Shown: positions 44,402 through 55,008 of the stretch, piece after piece
Layout: each line of letters starts with the position of its first letter
Numbering within the stretch: position 1 is the stretch's first letter
NCBI GenBank assembly: GCA_949128115.1
Contig: OX421966.1
Location: 37,341,042 to 37,405,041, forward strand
Reading direction: 5' to 3'
Length of the DNA: 64,000 nt
Source of the DNA: Anaspis maculata
Lineage: Eukaryota > Arthropoda > Insecta > Coleoptera > Scraptiidae
The notes under the pieces: model-generated
Database searches by the model: none
Told to the model about the DNA's origin: nothing
What the model saw: the letters and a program-made list of their open reading frames with translations, nothing else
Program-made: the position numbers and the translations under genes

Positions 44402-47400
44402 GTATGTCACCGATCATAGGTCAAGAGCGGGTTGAATGTGCTTTTTACAGGTACTTTGAGGATGACGAAGAAGAAGCCGTGCCGGATCTCGCCTACATTC
44501 CGGCCCCTGACAGCCCTACGAGACTCGCCATGGACAAAAAGCAACAGCCGCAAAGCGAAGACGACGATGACCCTCTCGACGCTTATATGGCAGGAATTGA
44601 AAAACAGGTTTGTGCTCATGGCACGGCAATCACCTCAGCTAATCGCACGAGTTGCAGATGCAAACGGAAAAGCAGGGTTCGTCTTCTCAACAGACCGGCA
44701 TCCGTGGAGATTTGGAGGAAGAAGACATTGAAGAATCGTACTATCGCTACATGGAAGAGAATCCAAATGCCGGTGTCATCCCTGTGGCTCAGGATGATCA
44801 CCCTGATCTCGAATATGATGAAGATGGCAATCCGATTCCTCCCGATAAGAAGAGGATCATCGATCCACTTCCTCCCATCGATCACTCTCTCATCGAGTAT
44901 CAACCGTTTCAGAAGAACTTTTACAATGAGCACGAGGAAATATCAAGTTTGACCAATAAGATGGTTGGCGAGCTGCGTAAGACGTTTGATTTGACTGTGT
45001 CCGGATCAAATCCACCAAAGCCGGTGTCTTCCTTTGCCCACTTCAGTTTTGATGAGAAGCTGTTGAAGGCCATCATCAAGGCGGAATACAGTTCGCCTAC
45101 ACCCATTCAGGTAATTGTTTTGTTCTAGCCAAGCCAAAGCCAGAATATTGTAATGTGATTACTAACTTCGGAACATGAAGGTTCTGTTTCTGTCTTAATT
45201 TGAGAACAAAATTTAATTCAGCCTCCAGTCAATGAAGTCAAAAGTGCGATTTATAACTCGATTTTAATTTTAGTCGCAATTTTAATCGCAATTTTAACGA
45301 AGTTCAAAGATACGATTTCCTCTATACCTTTTATAACCCGATTTTAATCGCAAGCCGCAATCGCAACGATTTTAAGGATTTTAAGAAGTTGACCAATATC
45401 CAACTCTTGCGATCCGATCCTTACGATCGACCAATGAAATTCAAGATAATATCAAGATTAGCGAAAATGAACACAGTAGTCTTCTTGATTAGCAGTGTTG
45501 TTAAGGTGCGTTCAGTCAGCTCAAGGTCGTTCAGTCAGCTTATTTAGCCGCAAGTTTTAATTTTAGTCGTAAGCGCTGCATCGCTTATTGGCTGTTCTGA
45601 GGAGGCTGGCTCATAAGAGCCAATGGGCGTCGCTGCGCTTGCGACTAAAATTAAAACTCGCGGCTAAATAAGCTGACTGAACGCACCTTTAGTGGATTTT
45701 CTGGGGACTTTTAGCGACGAGCTGACGGGTGAGCAGTAGCGCAACTAAGGGGAGGTCAGCCGGGTACCCGCACCCACCTGTACAAATATTTGACCGCAAC
45801 GGTGCCTTTTCAACGTTTACAATTCACACGAACATACATTGATTATGCTCATTTTCCCGAAAAATGTTCACTTGCGGCGCCTTCTTGGTCTGTATAGGTG
45901 CCTGTTTGTTCAAATGAGCTAGTTACGCCACTGCACTGCACCCTAGGTTTCCTCCCTCCGTCAGCCTTGCTTCCGATCGATGCGAATATGCTTACGATCG
46001 ATCCGACTAATATTGCGATTAAAATTGCGACTAAAATTGAAATCGAGTTATAAATCGCACTAAATAGTCAAAACGTTTTTGCTCTCACCCAGCCCAACTT
46101 TGAAACTTCAAATGACACTACTGCTTTGTGATACATCAAATTGAAGGGATTTCAGTTCTCTTTCTGAAAAAAATATGTTTATAATTTTGAGCGCCCACCT
46201 CCTTTTTCACTAAAATTCTCGACTGTCCTCGAATTGACTGACTCGAATTTTTAGCGCATTTTCTAAAACCACAAATCCTTTATTTACTGATTAATCAATG
46301 ATCGCCAATTTAATTTAGTGAACCTTAATTACTTCATTTGAATTAATTATTCATTACATGTTCTCATGTTGTGCTGCCTCCAGCTTACAATAAGGAATTA
46401 GTTAATTCAATTTACATTCGGTTTCCAAAATTGAAATAAATTTTAATTACCTGCGAAAACTCCGCCTTATTGATTAATCAGACTCTCAATTAAATTCCCG
46501 TTTCTGTATTCCTACTAATTCAAAGGAGAAACCTAGATGAGTAAAGTTCCATAACACACTTGAGTTTTGATTCATTGATAAAATAATTAATACCTCGTTG
46601 ATTTTACTTTCAACCCTTCCCTAATTTGAATCAACCCTTTGCTTCGCCTAGTCCATATTTATCTGTACTCAGAGAAATATCGATAATTCAGTTGTACTTG
46701 GAGAGAGATTATTATTGATATTATTAACCCCTTATTGAGTATGGTCTTCGTATTTCGAAAATTATCGCCATTATTTTAATTACCGATCAAATAATAATTT
46801 ACATAAAAGTTGAGTGTTTTCGTTTAATCAATTTACATCCAGCTGGTGCTGTAATTTCAACTTACAGTCTTGTCACTCAGCTCTGTATCACGTTGTGTTA
46901 CATAACTTCCCTCAGATGTGCAATAAGGTGTGAGCCTTGAATTAATTAACCTGGAAAATTATATCATCTTTCGATATCTTGTAGATTTTTTAGCGACACT
47001 GAATCTCTAAAGCATGTTAAGGCGGTTCTCTTTTTAGGAACTCTACTTTGAATACTTGTGAAACCCTTTGTCGTTGCGAAGGAGTTAAATGTCTTATATT
47101 CCATGGGGAAAGATTATCGAGATATCGCAATTAGCCCAGGTGTTGAATATATGTTTCTAGCGCTTTGTTCTCAGCAGAAAGGACCTACAATCACCTGGCA
47201 GAGGCTAGTTTTGGTTGATGTTGATGTGTTACCGTGGTGACTTTACCTAATGCTTTCCAATTCCAAGATAACTGGAATACTGGAAAACAATCTAGTTGGA
47301 AGCTCACAGCTATTTGCTGAATATCTACTTGGTTTAACAATGCCTTTAGTCTTTGGCTATTATCGAAATACCCAGAACAATTCACTGAAGTTTATAAACA

Positions 47401-50400
47401 ATTACTTTCTCCCCGTTGAACAATTATTATTTGATTACATGGAAGGTAGACTTGCCTTGATATTTTCTTATCTTGTTACTGATGCACTACAATTGTTGAT
47501 AAGTAGCTAGCTCGGCACTCTTGTTAATTGATACTTCACGACAAATAATGTTCCCCAGCCAAACACATCCGTTCGTGCCGAACGCAACGGCGCCAGTCCC
47601 GCTACCTAACACCCGTTTTCTTGGACCGATTCTTTTTCCACCCCTCTCAAGTGTGACAAACCCCTGGCCTACCTACAACCTACAACCCCACTTTTTACTA
47701 ATTACACACAACCTTACTAATTTATTCCGAAATTTCAATTCCCCTTTATGATTTTAAGCTGGCCATCACAGTACCTATACAGGGTGTTTCAAATTTAAAT
47801 CGCGTCCTCTCAGGAAATGATGGCAAACTTCAAAAAAAGTAGACTTTTTCGAAAAAATATATGCCAGAAACGAATAATGGAGATATAGGCGTTCAAAGTT
47901 GAACTTTAAAAATCGATTTTTCGTCATAGGTTTGGAACTTCTCAACCGATTTAGTTCAAATTTGGACTGGAGCTTACTGAAGTAAGTCTGTATCGAACAA
48001 TAACAACGCGTTCCGTCAAAAAATTTCAGGGGTGTGGATAATGGGGGGTGCCTTCGCTTTTTTACCCCTATTTTTCAATCCCTTAGGTAATTTGGTAAAT
48101 TGTTCATATTTTTTAATTCTACGTTCGGTTTGGAAGAAAAACTTAATCCAGCAAAATTTTGATTAGAGGCTTCGTTCTCGAGATTTTTGAGGTTGAAACT
48201 TCGGAAAACATCTCGAAAACACAACTTTCAAAGGCCTAAAAATCAAAATCCAAGCTAACTAGTGATTCCTTTATTGAAATAGGTTTCCCAGGTGTTTTAA
48301 GTTGCTAAACCATGAGTTCTTCTAAGAAACGAGAAGTTTTCAAGAAAAACATTTTTTTGGCTCTTGAAAGTGGATATTTGAATGTGTTTTCTGAAGTTTC
48401 AGACCCAAATATCTTGGAAACGAAGCCTCTAATCAAAATTTTGCAAGGGTAACTTTTTCTTTGAAATTGAACGTAGAATTCAAAAATGTGAACAATCTAC
48501 AAAATTATTCCAAGGGGTAAATAATAGGGGTAAAAAAGCGGAGGCATCCCCCATTATTCCCGCCCCTGAAAAAGTTCAATGGACCGCATTATTATCGTTA
48601 GATACCGACTTATTTAAGTAAGCTTCGGTTCTAATTTGAAGAAAATCGGTTGAGGAGTTGCAAAGTTATGACGAAAAATCGATTTTTGAAGTTCAACTTT
48701 GAACGCCTATATCTCCGTTATTATTCGTTTCTGACATATATTTTGTCAAAAAAGTCTACTTCTTTTGACGTTTTTCATCGTTTCGTGAAAGGACGCGATT
48801 TAAATCTGAAACACCCTGTATATAGCAACTGTCAAGAAATTAATTACATTTCAATAATTTTACACATTGTTTGAGAAAAAGTGAAACATACTTGCCAAAT
48901 GTATTTTCATTGCACCTTTGAGGTGAAAAATGAACTTTGAAATACAAAAATACGACTCAAATCTCAATTGCAAGAGGAATTTTCATTCTGGAGCTACTAA
49001 CGACATGTGATTTTTCGCAAGTAACAATGCTTTGCTTCAAAATCATGGAAATTGAAGAAGTTGAATTCTCAACTTCACCTCTTCATAACTTGAAGAATAA
49101 ACGACTCAATTTTTTTTTACAATTTTTCCCGTGCTCCGTCTACGTCTCCCACAACGTACACGGGAGGAAATCCGCCATTTTTTAATTGTTCAACCACTCT
49201 GTATACAGGTGTCCCGAAAATAGACCGACAACGTTCTAGGGCAGCTTCCTCTCACCAAAACAAGAAAAAAAGTTCCTATGAACATGGGTCCGAAAACGCT
49301 TCCTAAGGGAGCTACAAGCCCCTAAAGGTGGGACCCTGAAGATGGCATATCAATATCTCCGAAACCGTCCAAGAAAAATCAATCAAACTTGACACATCCA
49401 CTAACTTTTTTGTGCCCAACAAAATGAGGCAATATTATTTCCAAAATAATTGACCAGGGGTGAGTCAGGCTGAGTTGTGGGCGTAAAAATAACCCTAACT
49501 TTTATGAATATAAATTGTTTTCAAATCTAATAAGAAATTATGGAATATTGGAGTTTTCTACCAAAAAAAGGTTTCACTGTTCAACCTCGATGGACGCACC
49601 GTTTACGAGATATTTGAGTTTGAATGTATGAAAACGTGTTCAGTAATGCTGATTATTCAATTACGATATTCAAGGTGAAAGAAAAACTATTTCAAAGCAA
49701 CTTCATTTTTGTTAGGCATTCAAATTTTGTTGGGCATGGGGAGGTCATTGAATGTGTCAAGTTTGATTGATTTCCCTTGAACGGTTTCGAAAATATAAAA
49801 TAAACAACCCACCTTCAGGGTCCCACCTTTAGGGTCCTGTAGCTCCCTTAGGAAGCGTTTCCGGACCCATGTTTATGGGAACCATTCTTCTTGTTTTGAT
49901 GAGAGGAAGCTGCCCTAGAACGTTGTCGGTGTGTTTTCGGGACACCTGTATAGTACGCTACTGATTCAACCCGCTTCCTATTGTTGAAATTCGACCCGTC
50001 TGAAAATTTTTTGTGTACTTGACATTTGACGTTAACATTTCATCATAAACTCAACACAATAACAAAAACAGAGTTGAAATATCTGAGACTGATTATTATT
50101 ATATCGTGTCATCCAAACCATTCCGAATTGGGATGGATCACGTGCCCTGACGTGCCCTGACGAAAAGCAGCTCTACAGCCCGGAATTTGACCATGTCATA
50201 GCCTACCCCAATTTGGAATGGTTTAGATCAGACGGTACTTGAAAGCACTACAGAACATTGGAAATTTTTGGCAACGTACGAAACTCAGCTCAGGCAACTT
50301 CAAAATGGTCGAGCTGTCACAATCCCAGTTCAACCGCCCGACCGGCGCAGCGGGGAATTGCATTATTGGTCGGGGACGGTGACGTCACAAATGGCGCTCG

Positions 50401-52907
50401 AACTTGGCGTTTTCAACTTATCGGCTGATTGTAACATTTTTAATTTTTTTTCAAGTTTTGTAGAGCAAAACAAAAGAATATATCATTACGGACAAAAAAA
50501 AGTGGGACAGAGCCTGACAGGGAGTGTACCAAATTTGGCCTTGTGTCACACTGACACCAGGAGAAATCAGTACACTCCGTGTCAGTCTCTGTCCTACTTT
50601 TTTTTTTGCCCGTTATAGTATTTAGACGAATATTCATTATTTGGTTTGTATATTTAAGTGACACAATGAAATGGCAAATTTAAAGTACGCTGTACAGGCC
50701 AATTCTAGACACCCTGTATAGACAAACGACCACGAAAACGAAAACAGCATAATGCTACCCACGATGGGCGAAAAACAAACGAGCGACTAAGGTCCCTTTA
50801 CGCGAAGGATCTGGTAGAGAGGGGCGAGAAAGATTATATCATTTACAATAGGTATTTGCAACGGAACTCAATAGCAATAAATAAAAAAATGTGATTTCCA
50901 GGCCCAAGCAGTGCCTTGCGCCTTGCTCGGCCGAGACGTCCTCGGCATCGCACAAACCGGCAGCGGCAAGACGGCCGCCTTCTTGTGGCCGCTCCTCAAG
51001 CACGTCTCTGCCCAGCCGCCCGCGGCCGAGGGCGAAGGCCCCGTCGCCCTGATCCTGGCTCCCACCCGCGAACTTGCCATCCAGATCTACAACGAAGCCA
51101 AGAAGTTCGCCCGCATCTACGATCTGCGCGTGGTATGCGCCTACGGCGGCGGCTCCAAGTGGGAGCAGAGCTTGGCGCTGAAGGAGGGCGCCGACGTCGT
51201 GGTGGCCACTCCGGGCCGCATCATCGACCACGTGAAGGGCGGCGCCACCAACCTACAGCGCGTCACCTTCCTTGTGCTCGACGAGGCCGATCGCATGTTC
51301 GAGCTGGGCTTCGAGCCGCAGGTCAGGTCGGTGTGCAACCACGTCCGGCCCGACAGGCAGACGTTGCTGTTCAGCGCCACGTTCCGGAAGCGCATCGAGA
51401 AGCTGGCCAAGGATGCGCTGCACGATCCCGTGCGGATATCCCAGGGGATCACGGGACAGGCCAACGAGGACGTGACGCAACGGGTGCTGCTGATGATCAA
51501 CCAGCAGGCCAAGCGGGAGTGGCTGTTCCGGATGCTGGTGGAGCTGATGTCGGCCGGGTCTATTTTGGTGTTCGTCACGAAAAAATTGGACGCAGAGCAG
51601 GTACGTGCTTATTCTAGTAAATTCATTAGTTCAGCGCAGTGACTCATCGCTGATGCCAATACACACGAGTGGGAGGCCCGACCCCTGCCCGAACTGTCGT
51701 CCCGTATTATTTATTGCAGATCGTGACTCTGACATTTTGTCATAAATTGGGTAACCTGGACCCCGTTTCATAAAAACAACAAGTTTGATTCTACAGCAGC
51801 CCAAGAGGTTCTCTTTCATGGCTAGGTAAATTTCTATGAGAAGATAAGTTCACAATCGGCCAGAATATGGAAAATACGATCGACAAGTAATATCAAATGT
51901 TTTCATTTATGAGTCCACTAGTGTACATTTGACTTTCCGGTCGTTTTCTACCGGGCCGCAGTTTCTGCGGGCGAATCTGCAATAAATTATATGGGGACGG
52001 TAGTTCTGGCAGGGGTTGGGTCATGCTTATGTTCCATTCGTGTATATTGGCATCAGGGATGAGTCACTGCCCCGAATTAACGAACTCAACTATAGCTTGA
52101 ACGAATAAATTTGATGGTTTTACTATGGATTTTCAGCTGGCGAACGATCTTAAAGTCAAAGAATTCGATTGCCTTCTGCTGCATGGCGACATGGAACAAG
52201 CCGAAAGAAACAAAGTTCTGGTAGCTTTCAAGAAAAAGGAATGCGGCCTTTTGGTAAGTACATATTGACGAATCGTTAAAACTTGAAACAGGATGTAAAA
52301 TTCACGCGTCTTTTGTCAGGTTGCCACGGACGTCGCCGCCAGAGGTCTGGACATTCCGCACATCCGGACGGTCATCAACTTTGACATAGCACGTGACATC
52401 GACACCCACACCCACAGGATCGGCCGCACGGGCCGAGCCGGAACTCAGGGTACGGCGTACACGCTGATCACCGAAAAAGACAAGGAATTCGTCGGTCACA
52501 TCGTGAAAAACCTCGAGGCGGCGCATCAAGAAGTCCCGCAAGAGGTCCTCGACTTGGCCCTGCAGAGCTCGTGGTACAGGAAGCAGAGGTACAAGAAGAA
52601 GGACCAGAATCCGAACATTGGCGGAATGGGACTCGGGTTTAAGGAGAAAGTTGGTATAGGGGGACCGCCGCGCGGTTTTGTTGCCGCCAGCTCTTCTTCC
52701 TCGTCTGCGACGTCGTCCGTTTCCCAACCACAACAACAACAACTACCACCACCACCACCACCGGCCAAGGGACCGGCTACAGATCGCCTGTCAGCCATGA
52801 AGGCGGCTTTCAAATCGCAGTACCAGAATCAATTCACTGCTAGCTCAGATCCCACTGCTCCTGGGCAGCACTCGCAGGGCGGAAGAAAAAAGAGCAGGTG
52901 GCAGTGA
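44223..52907 (+). CDS. DDX42: DEAD-box ATP-dependent RNA helicase DDX42 (six coding exons)
   Basis: Exons 44223-44401, 44451-44607, 44658-45110, 50902-51600, 52137-52253 and 52320-52907 join in frame to about 730 residues. All introns are GT-AG. Helicase motifs in order: SPTPIQ Q motif (258-263), AQTGSGKT Walker A (280-287), DEAD (390-393), SAT (421-423), HRIGRTGRAG motif VI (567-576). The pre-core LEYDEDGNPIPPDKKRIIDP block and the HGDMEQAERNKV block are diagnostic of DDX42 rather than DDX46 or DDX5. DDX42 (SF3b125) is a nuclear helicase linked to the SF3b part of the U2 snRNP. The C-terminal tail is short (about 730 against 938 residues in human) and ends KKSRWQ, like the human end. Introns 1 and 2 are only about 50 nt, whereas intron 3 is 5.8 kb and full of mobile elements. 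Confidence 0.95.
44451..44607 (+). CDS. DDX42: DDX42 exon 2
   Basis: Begins with the last base of the split Glu codon, then YFEDDEEEAVPDLAYIPAPD, the conserved acidic segment. Ends AAACAG before donor GTTTGT. The following intron is 50 nt (44608-44657) with acceptor GTTGCAG. Confidence 0.92.
44658..45110 (+). CDS. DDX42: DDX42 exon 3
   Basis: 151 codons in phase 0. Contains LEYDEDGNPIPPDKK, KNFYNEHEEISSLT and the FAHFSFDEKLL isolated-aromatic region, and ends with the Q motif TPIQ directly at the donor GTAATT (45111). Confidence 0.95.
45243..46061. mobile_element. Inverted-repeat element with ~50-bp TIRs
   Basis: The left end AGTGCGATTTATAACTCG continues as a match of about 50 bases mirrored at 46012-46061, ending CGAGTTATAAATCGCACT. 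The arms contain repeated ATTTTAATCGCAATTTTA steps. It holds a younger element at 45504-45688. Target duplication not clear. Confidence 0.7.
45504..45688. mobile_element. PIF/Harbinger-like MITE with TTA target duplication
   Basis: The ends AGGTGCGTTCAGTCAGCT and AGCTGACTGAACGCACCT are perfect inverted copies, flanked by TTA at 45501-45503 and TTA at 45689-45691. The TWA 3-bp duplication is characteristic of PIF/Harbinger. The arms extend inward through TTATTTAGCCGC and its mirror. Non-coding, 185 bp. Confidence 0.75.
46062..47777. other. AT-rich intronic stretch
   Basis: 46080-46200 is a fragment of the dispersed repeat (TTTGTGATACATCAAATTGA). The rest is AT-rich with many TTAATTA and GATTAATCA steps. 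The frames at 47250-47510 and 47521-47751 show no recognisable domain. Confidence 0.45.
47778..48820. mobile_element. 1.04-kb foldback element, TACAGGGTG ends
   Basis: Left TACAGGGTGTTTCAAATTTA, right mirrored AAATCTGAAACACCCTGTA. The arms mirror one another over most of the length (for example GGCGTTCAAAGTTGAACTTT near the left, inverse near the right) with a short centre near 48300. Non-coding. Confidence 0.8.
48888..49203. repeat. Direct copy of the right half of the 23786-24352 element
   Basis: It shares ACTTGCCAAATGTATTTTCA, CTACTAACGACATGTGA, CAACTTCACCTCTTCATAA and ACACGGGAGGAAAT with 24043-24340. It ends in a diverged CCACTCTGTATA terminus that abuts the next element. Confidence 0.75.
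49204..49950. mobile_element. Foldback element with TACAGGTGTCCC ends
   Basis: Left TACAGGTGTCCCGAAAA, right mirrored TTTTCGGGACACCTGTA. The arms share GACAACGTTCTAGGGCAGCT and its mirror, and the GGGAGCTACA/TGTAGCTCCC blocks. 747 bp, non-coding. Confidence 0.75.
50486..50617. mobile_element. Small palindromic element
   Basis: Starts near TACGGACAAAAAAAAGT and ends in the mirrored AAAAAAAATGCCCG-type sequence, with GGGACAGAGCCTGACA and TGTCAGTCTCTGTCC as inner arms. Confidence 0.55.
50902..51600 (+). CDS. DDX42: DDX42 exon 4 (RecA domain 1 and start of domain 2)
   Basis: The acceptor TGATTTCCAG ends at 50901. 233 codons in phase 0 with Walker A, PTRELA, TPGR, DEAD and SAT motifs, to the donor GTACGT at 51601. 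Very GC-rich compared with the intron DNA on either side. Confidence 0.96.
52137..52253 (+). CDS. DDX42: DDX42 exon 5
   Basis: 39 codons with LLLHGDMEQAERNKVL, the motif IVa region. Acceptor GATTTTCAG ends at 52136, donor GTAAGT starts at 52254. The 66-nt intron 5 follows. Confidence 0.95.
52320..52907 (+). CDS. DDX42: DDX42 exon 6 (motifs V and VI, C-terminal tail)
   Basis: 195 codons plus TGA. Opens with VATDVAARGLDIP (motif V), then the RIGRTGRAG motif VI, then a low-complexity tail with Ser, Gln and Pro runs (QQQQLPPPPPP) and the conserved DRLSAMKAAFKSQYQ block. Ends KKSRWQ. Confidence 0.95.
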   Translation, partial: VATDVAARGLDIPHIRTVINFDIARDIDTHTHRIGRTGRAGTQGTAYTLITEKDKEFVGHIVKNLEAAHQEVPQEVLDLALQSSWYRKQRYKKKDQNPNIGGMGLGFKEKVGIGGPPRGFVAASSSSSSATSSVSQPQQQQLPPPPPPAKGPATDRLSAMKAAFKSQYQNQFTASSDPTAPGQHSQGGRKKSRWQ

Positions 52908-53320
52908 AGGCTGTGTGCAGTATTTTTGTTGCATGTACAATTCAGTTTTATTTTGTGACATACATTTAAGTTGTTCGTTTTTACTGATAATCATCATGCC
53001 ATTTAGTACCCAATCGCATGTAATTTGATGTATGGCTAGACAGAGCAAGCTATCAGCCAACCAAGATCAAATACCACCTACACCTACTTACACCCTGGAC
53101 GACTTTGAAATCACGGGCTCACTGTACTGATGATTTGTAATTAAGCTTTGTTAAAAAAAGTAAAAGTATAGACATCCAATGTTGGGATGTATAATAATTA
53201 GCTTGACGTAATAATTACTCTTGTTGTGATTTTAATTCCTAACTTTTGATTTATTCCTTTGAGATTTTTATATAATTTGCATTCTTGAAAAGTTGAAATA
53301 AACTATTTGACTTCACATTG
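52908..53320 (+). other. DDX42: DDX42 3'UTR with polyadenylation signal
   Basis: Non-coding AT-rich sequence after the TGA, with AATAAA at 53297-53302. No earlier canonical signal was noticed. Confidence 0.6.
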
Positions 53321-53364
53321 ATTTTTACTTGTCGCATTTGTCATAGCACCGCAGAATCTCAAAA

Positions 53365-53583
53365 ATGGTCGTCTGTCTCTGCGTTCGCGTTCCCAGGTTA
53401 AGCTGGCGAGCCAGCGATCGAAGATATTGGAAAAAAATTGTGTTGACTATGCCTGTGCAAGACACTGAAGACTTCCTTTTGGGCATCTGTGCTTTTGGGT
53501 TAATTATACAAGTTGCTCGGTCCATTCCGCAATTCTTTCGTAACATATTTGCCGTTTCAAATATGAAAGAAATACCAGTCTAG
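53365..53583 (+). CDS. Short unassigned ORF with a hydrophobic segment
   Basis: 72 codons; an internal ATG at 53449 would give 44 codons with a possible membrane helix (FLLGICAFGLIIQVA) and a basic end. No family recognised. It may be chance, or a small protein or exon 3' of DDX42. Confidence 0.2.
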   Translation: MVVCLCVRVPRLSWRASDRRYWKKIVLTMPVQDTEDFLLGICAFGLIIQVARSIPQFFRNIFAVSNMKEIPV

Positions 53584-53874
53584 GTTATATTGTTTTAAAA
53601 TACAACAAAATGTTATTTTCCGCTATGCCCCATTTTGACTAGGGAATCATAATGGGTTTTTTAAATGGGCATTTGACTTTATTTCCTTTTAGTTTTCCAA
53701 ACTCTTATTATCAGTGTATTTTGGGTTTTCAGCCTCGTCATACGGTAGAGACTTTTTCAGCCGCATTTTATTGTTTTCGTGGTTTTTCTTTTTTCTCTCG
53801 GCACTTAAATCTCCGTATCTTCCAAATAATGTAGTTCCACATATCGAGTTTTTTGCGCCTATCGAATTGTAACT

Positions 53875-55008
53875 AAACTGCTCAACAACTGGAGTGACGG
53901 TATCGAAAATTTTGCCCTTTTTCAAAATGACGTAACTATGGATTGACACAACCGATTTTGAATTTGTTTTCACAGTTTTTCAGATTCATCTTTCAGCAAT
54001 CCATCCCATTGACGAGATTCTGTTTTAAATTTCAATTACTTTTTTTACAGAGTGGATTGTAAAACGTTGCAAAATTGTGCTAAGTTTCACCGATCTCCGT
54101 TTCTGTAATTTTTTTTTTCGAATTCTAATAAATTATTCATGAAGCCTGATGTGTAATCTCGAAACGGTTTTTGAATTTTCCAGATCAGAAGTCCAACAAT
54201 GACGATATGATTTTTTTTCACTTTCCCGACCCATCACTTAACGGGGAGGGGAAGTATTTTGAACGCGCTAAAAATTGTTCTCGAGATTTCGACGGATATA
54301 TTCATTTTGAGGTCTTCTACGACAATTGAGACCATTTCAAAAGTGTAGACCCATTTTCAAAATCGACACGGTTTAGGTTTCCTGACGGTAATTTTTTCAA
54401 AATGAAATTTGCACATTCCGTGAATTTGAGAAAACTGCATGTAGTGCAAACTTCGACATGCGATGAGCTCCACGAAATATTAATTTTAGGTGCAGACATG
54501 CTGAAAATAAAAGTTGGAGAAAAGATTGAATCAATTTTTAGAGGAAAAATTTCCGAAATCGGACCCACAGTTCTCGAGTTTTCCCTCTCTGGAAAAACTG
54601 CAAATTTTCCAGCTTTTTATCCCGTGAACAGATTTTGCTGGGTCGGGAAAGTAAAAAAAATCATATCGTCATTGTTGGACTTCTGATCTGGAAAATTCCA
54701 AAACCGTTTCGAGATTAGACATCAGGCTTCGTGAATAATTAATTGGAGTTCGAAAAATAAAATTTTCACAGAAACGGGGATCGGTAGAACTTAGCACAAT
54801 TTTGCAATGTTTCATATTCCACCCTGTAAAAGAAATAATTGAAATTTAAGGCAAAATCTCGTCATTGGGATGGGTTGCCTGAAAATTGATCTAAAAAACT
54901 GTGAAAACAAAGTCAAAATCGGTTGTGTCGATCCAGAGTTAGGTACGTAATTTTGAAAAAGGGCAAAATTTTCGATACAGTCATTTCAGTTGTTGAGCAG
55001 TTTATTTC
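53875..55008. mobile_element. 1.1-kb foldback element with a ~400-bp central loop
   Basis: Arms 53875-54235 and 54635-55008 mirror one another (CTGCTCAAC and GTTGAGCAG at the outside, TCAGAAGTCCAACAATGACG and its mirror near the centre). The unpaired middle contains GAGGGGAAGTATTTTGAACG, also present at 22545. The frame 54402-54686 spans loop and arm and has no recognisable domain. Confidence 0.75.

Larger units (their letters stand above)
45111..50901 (+). other. DDX42: DDX42 intron 3, host to many mobile elements
   Basis: 5791 nt between GTAATT and TTCCAG. It carries at least five inverted-repeat elements (listed separately), a fragment of the dispersed CAATTTGATGTATCACAA repeat at 46080-46200, an AT-rich unassigned part at 46200-47777, and small palindromes at 50120-50225 and 50486-50617. 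No exon is needed here, because exons 3 and 4 join directly in the Q motif/motif I region. Confidence 0.85.
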
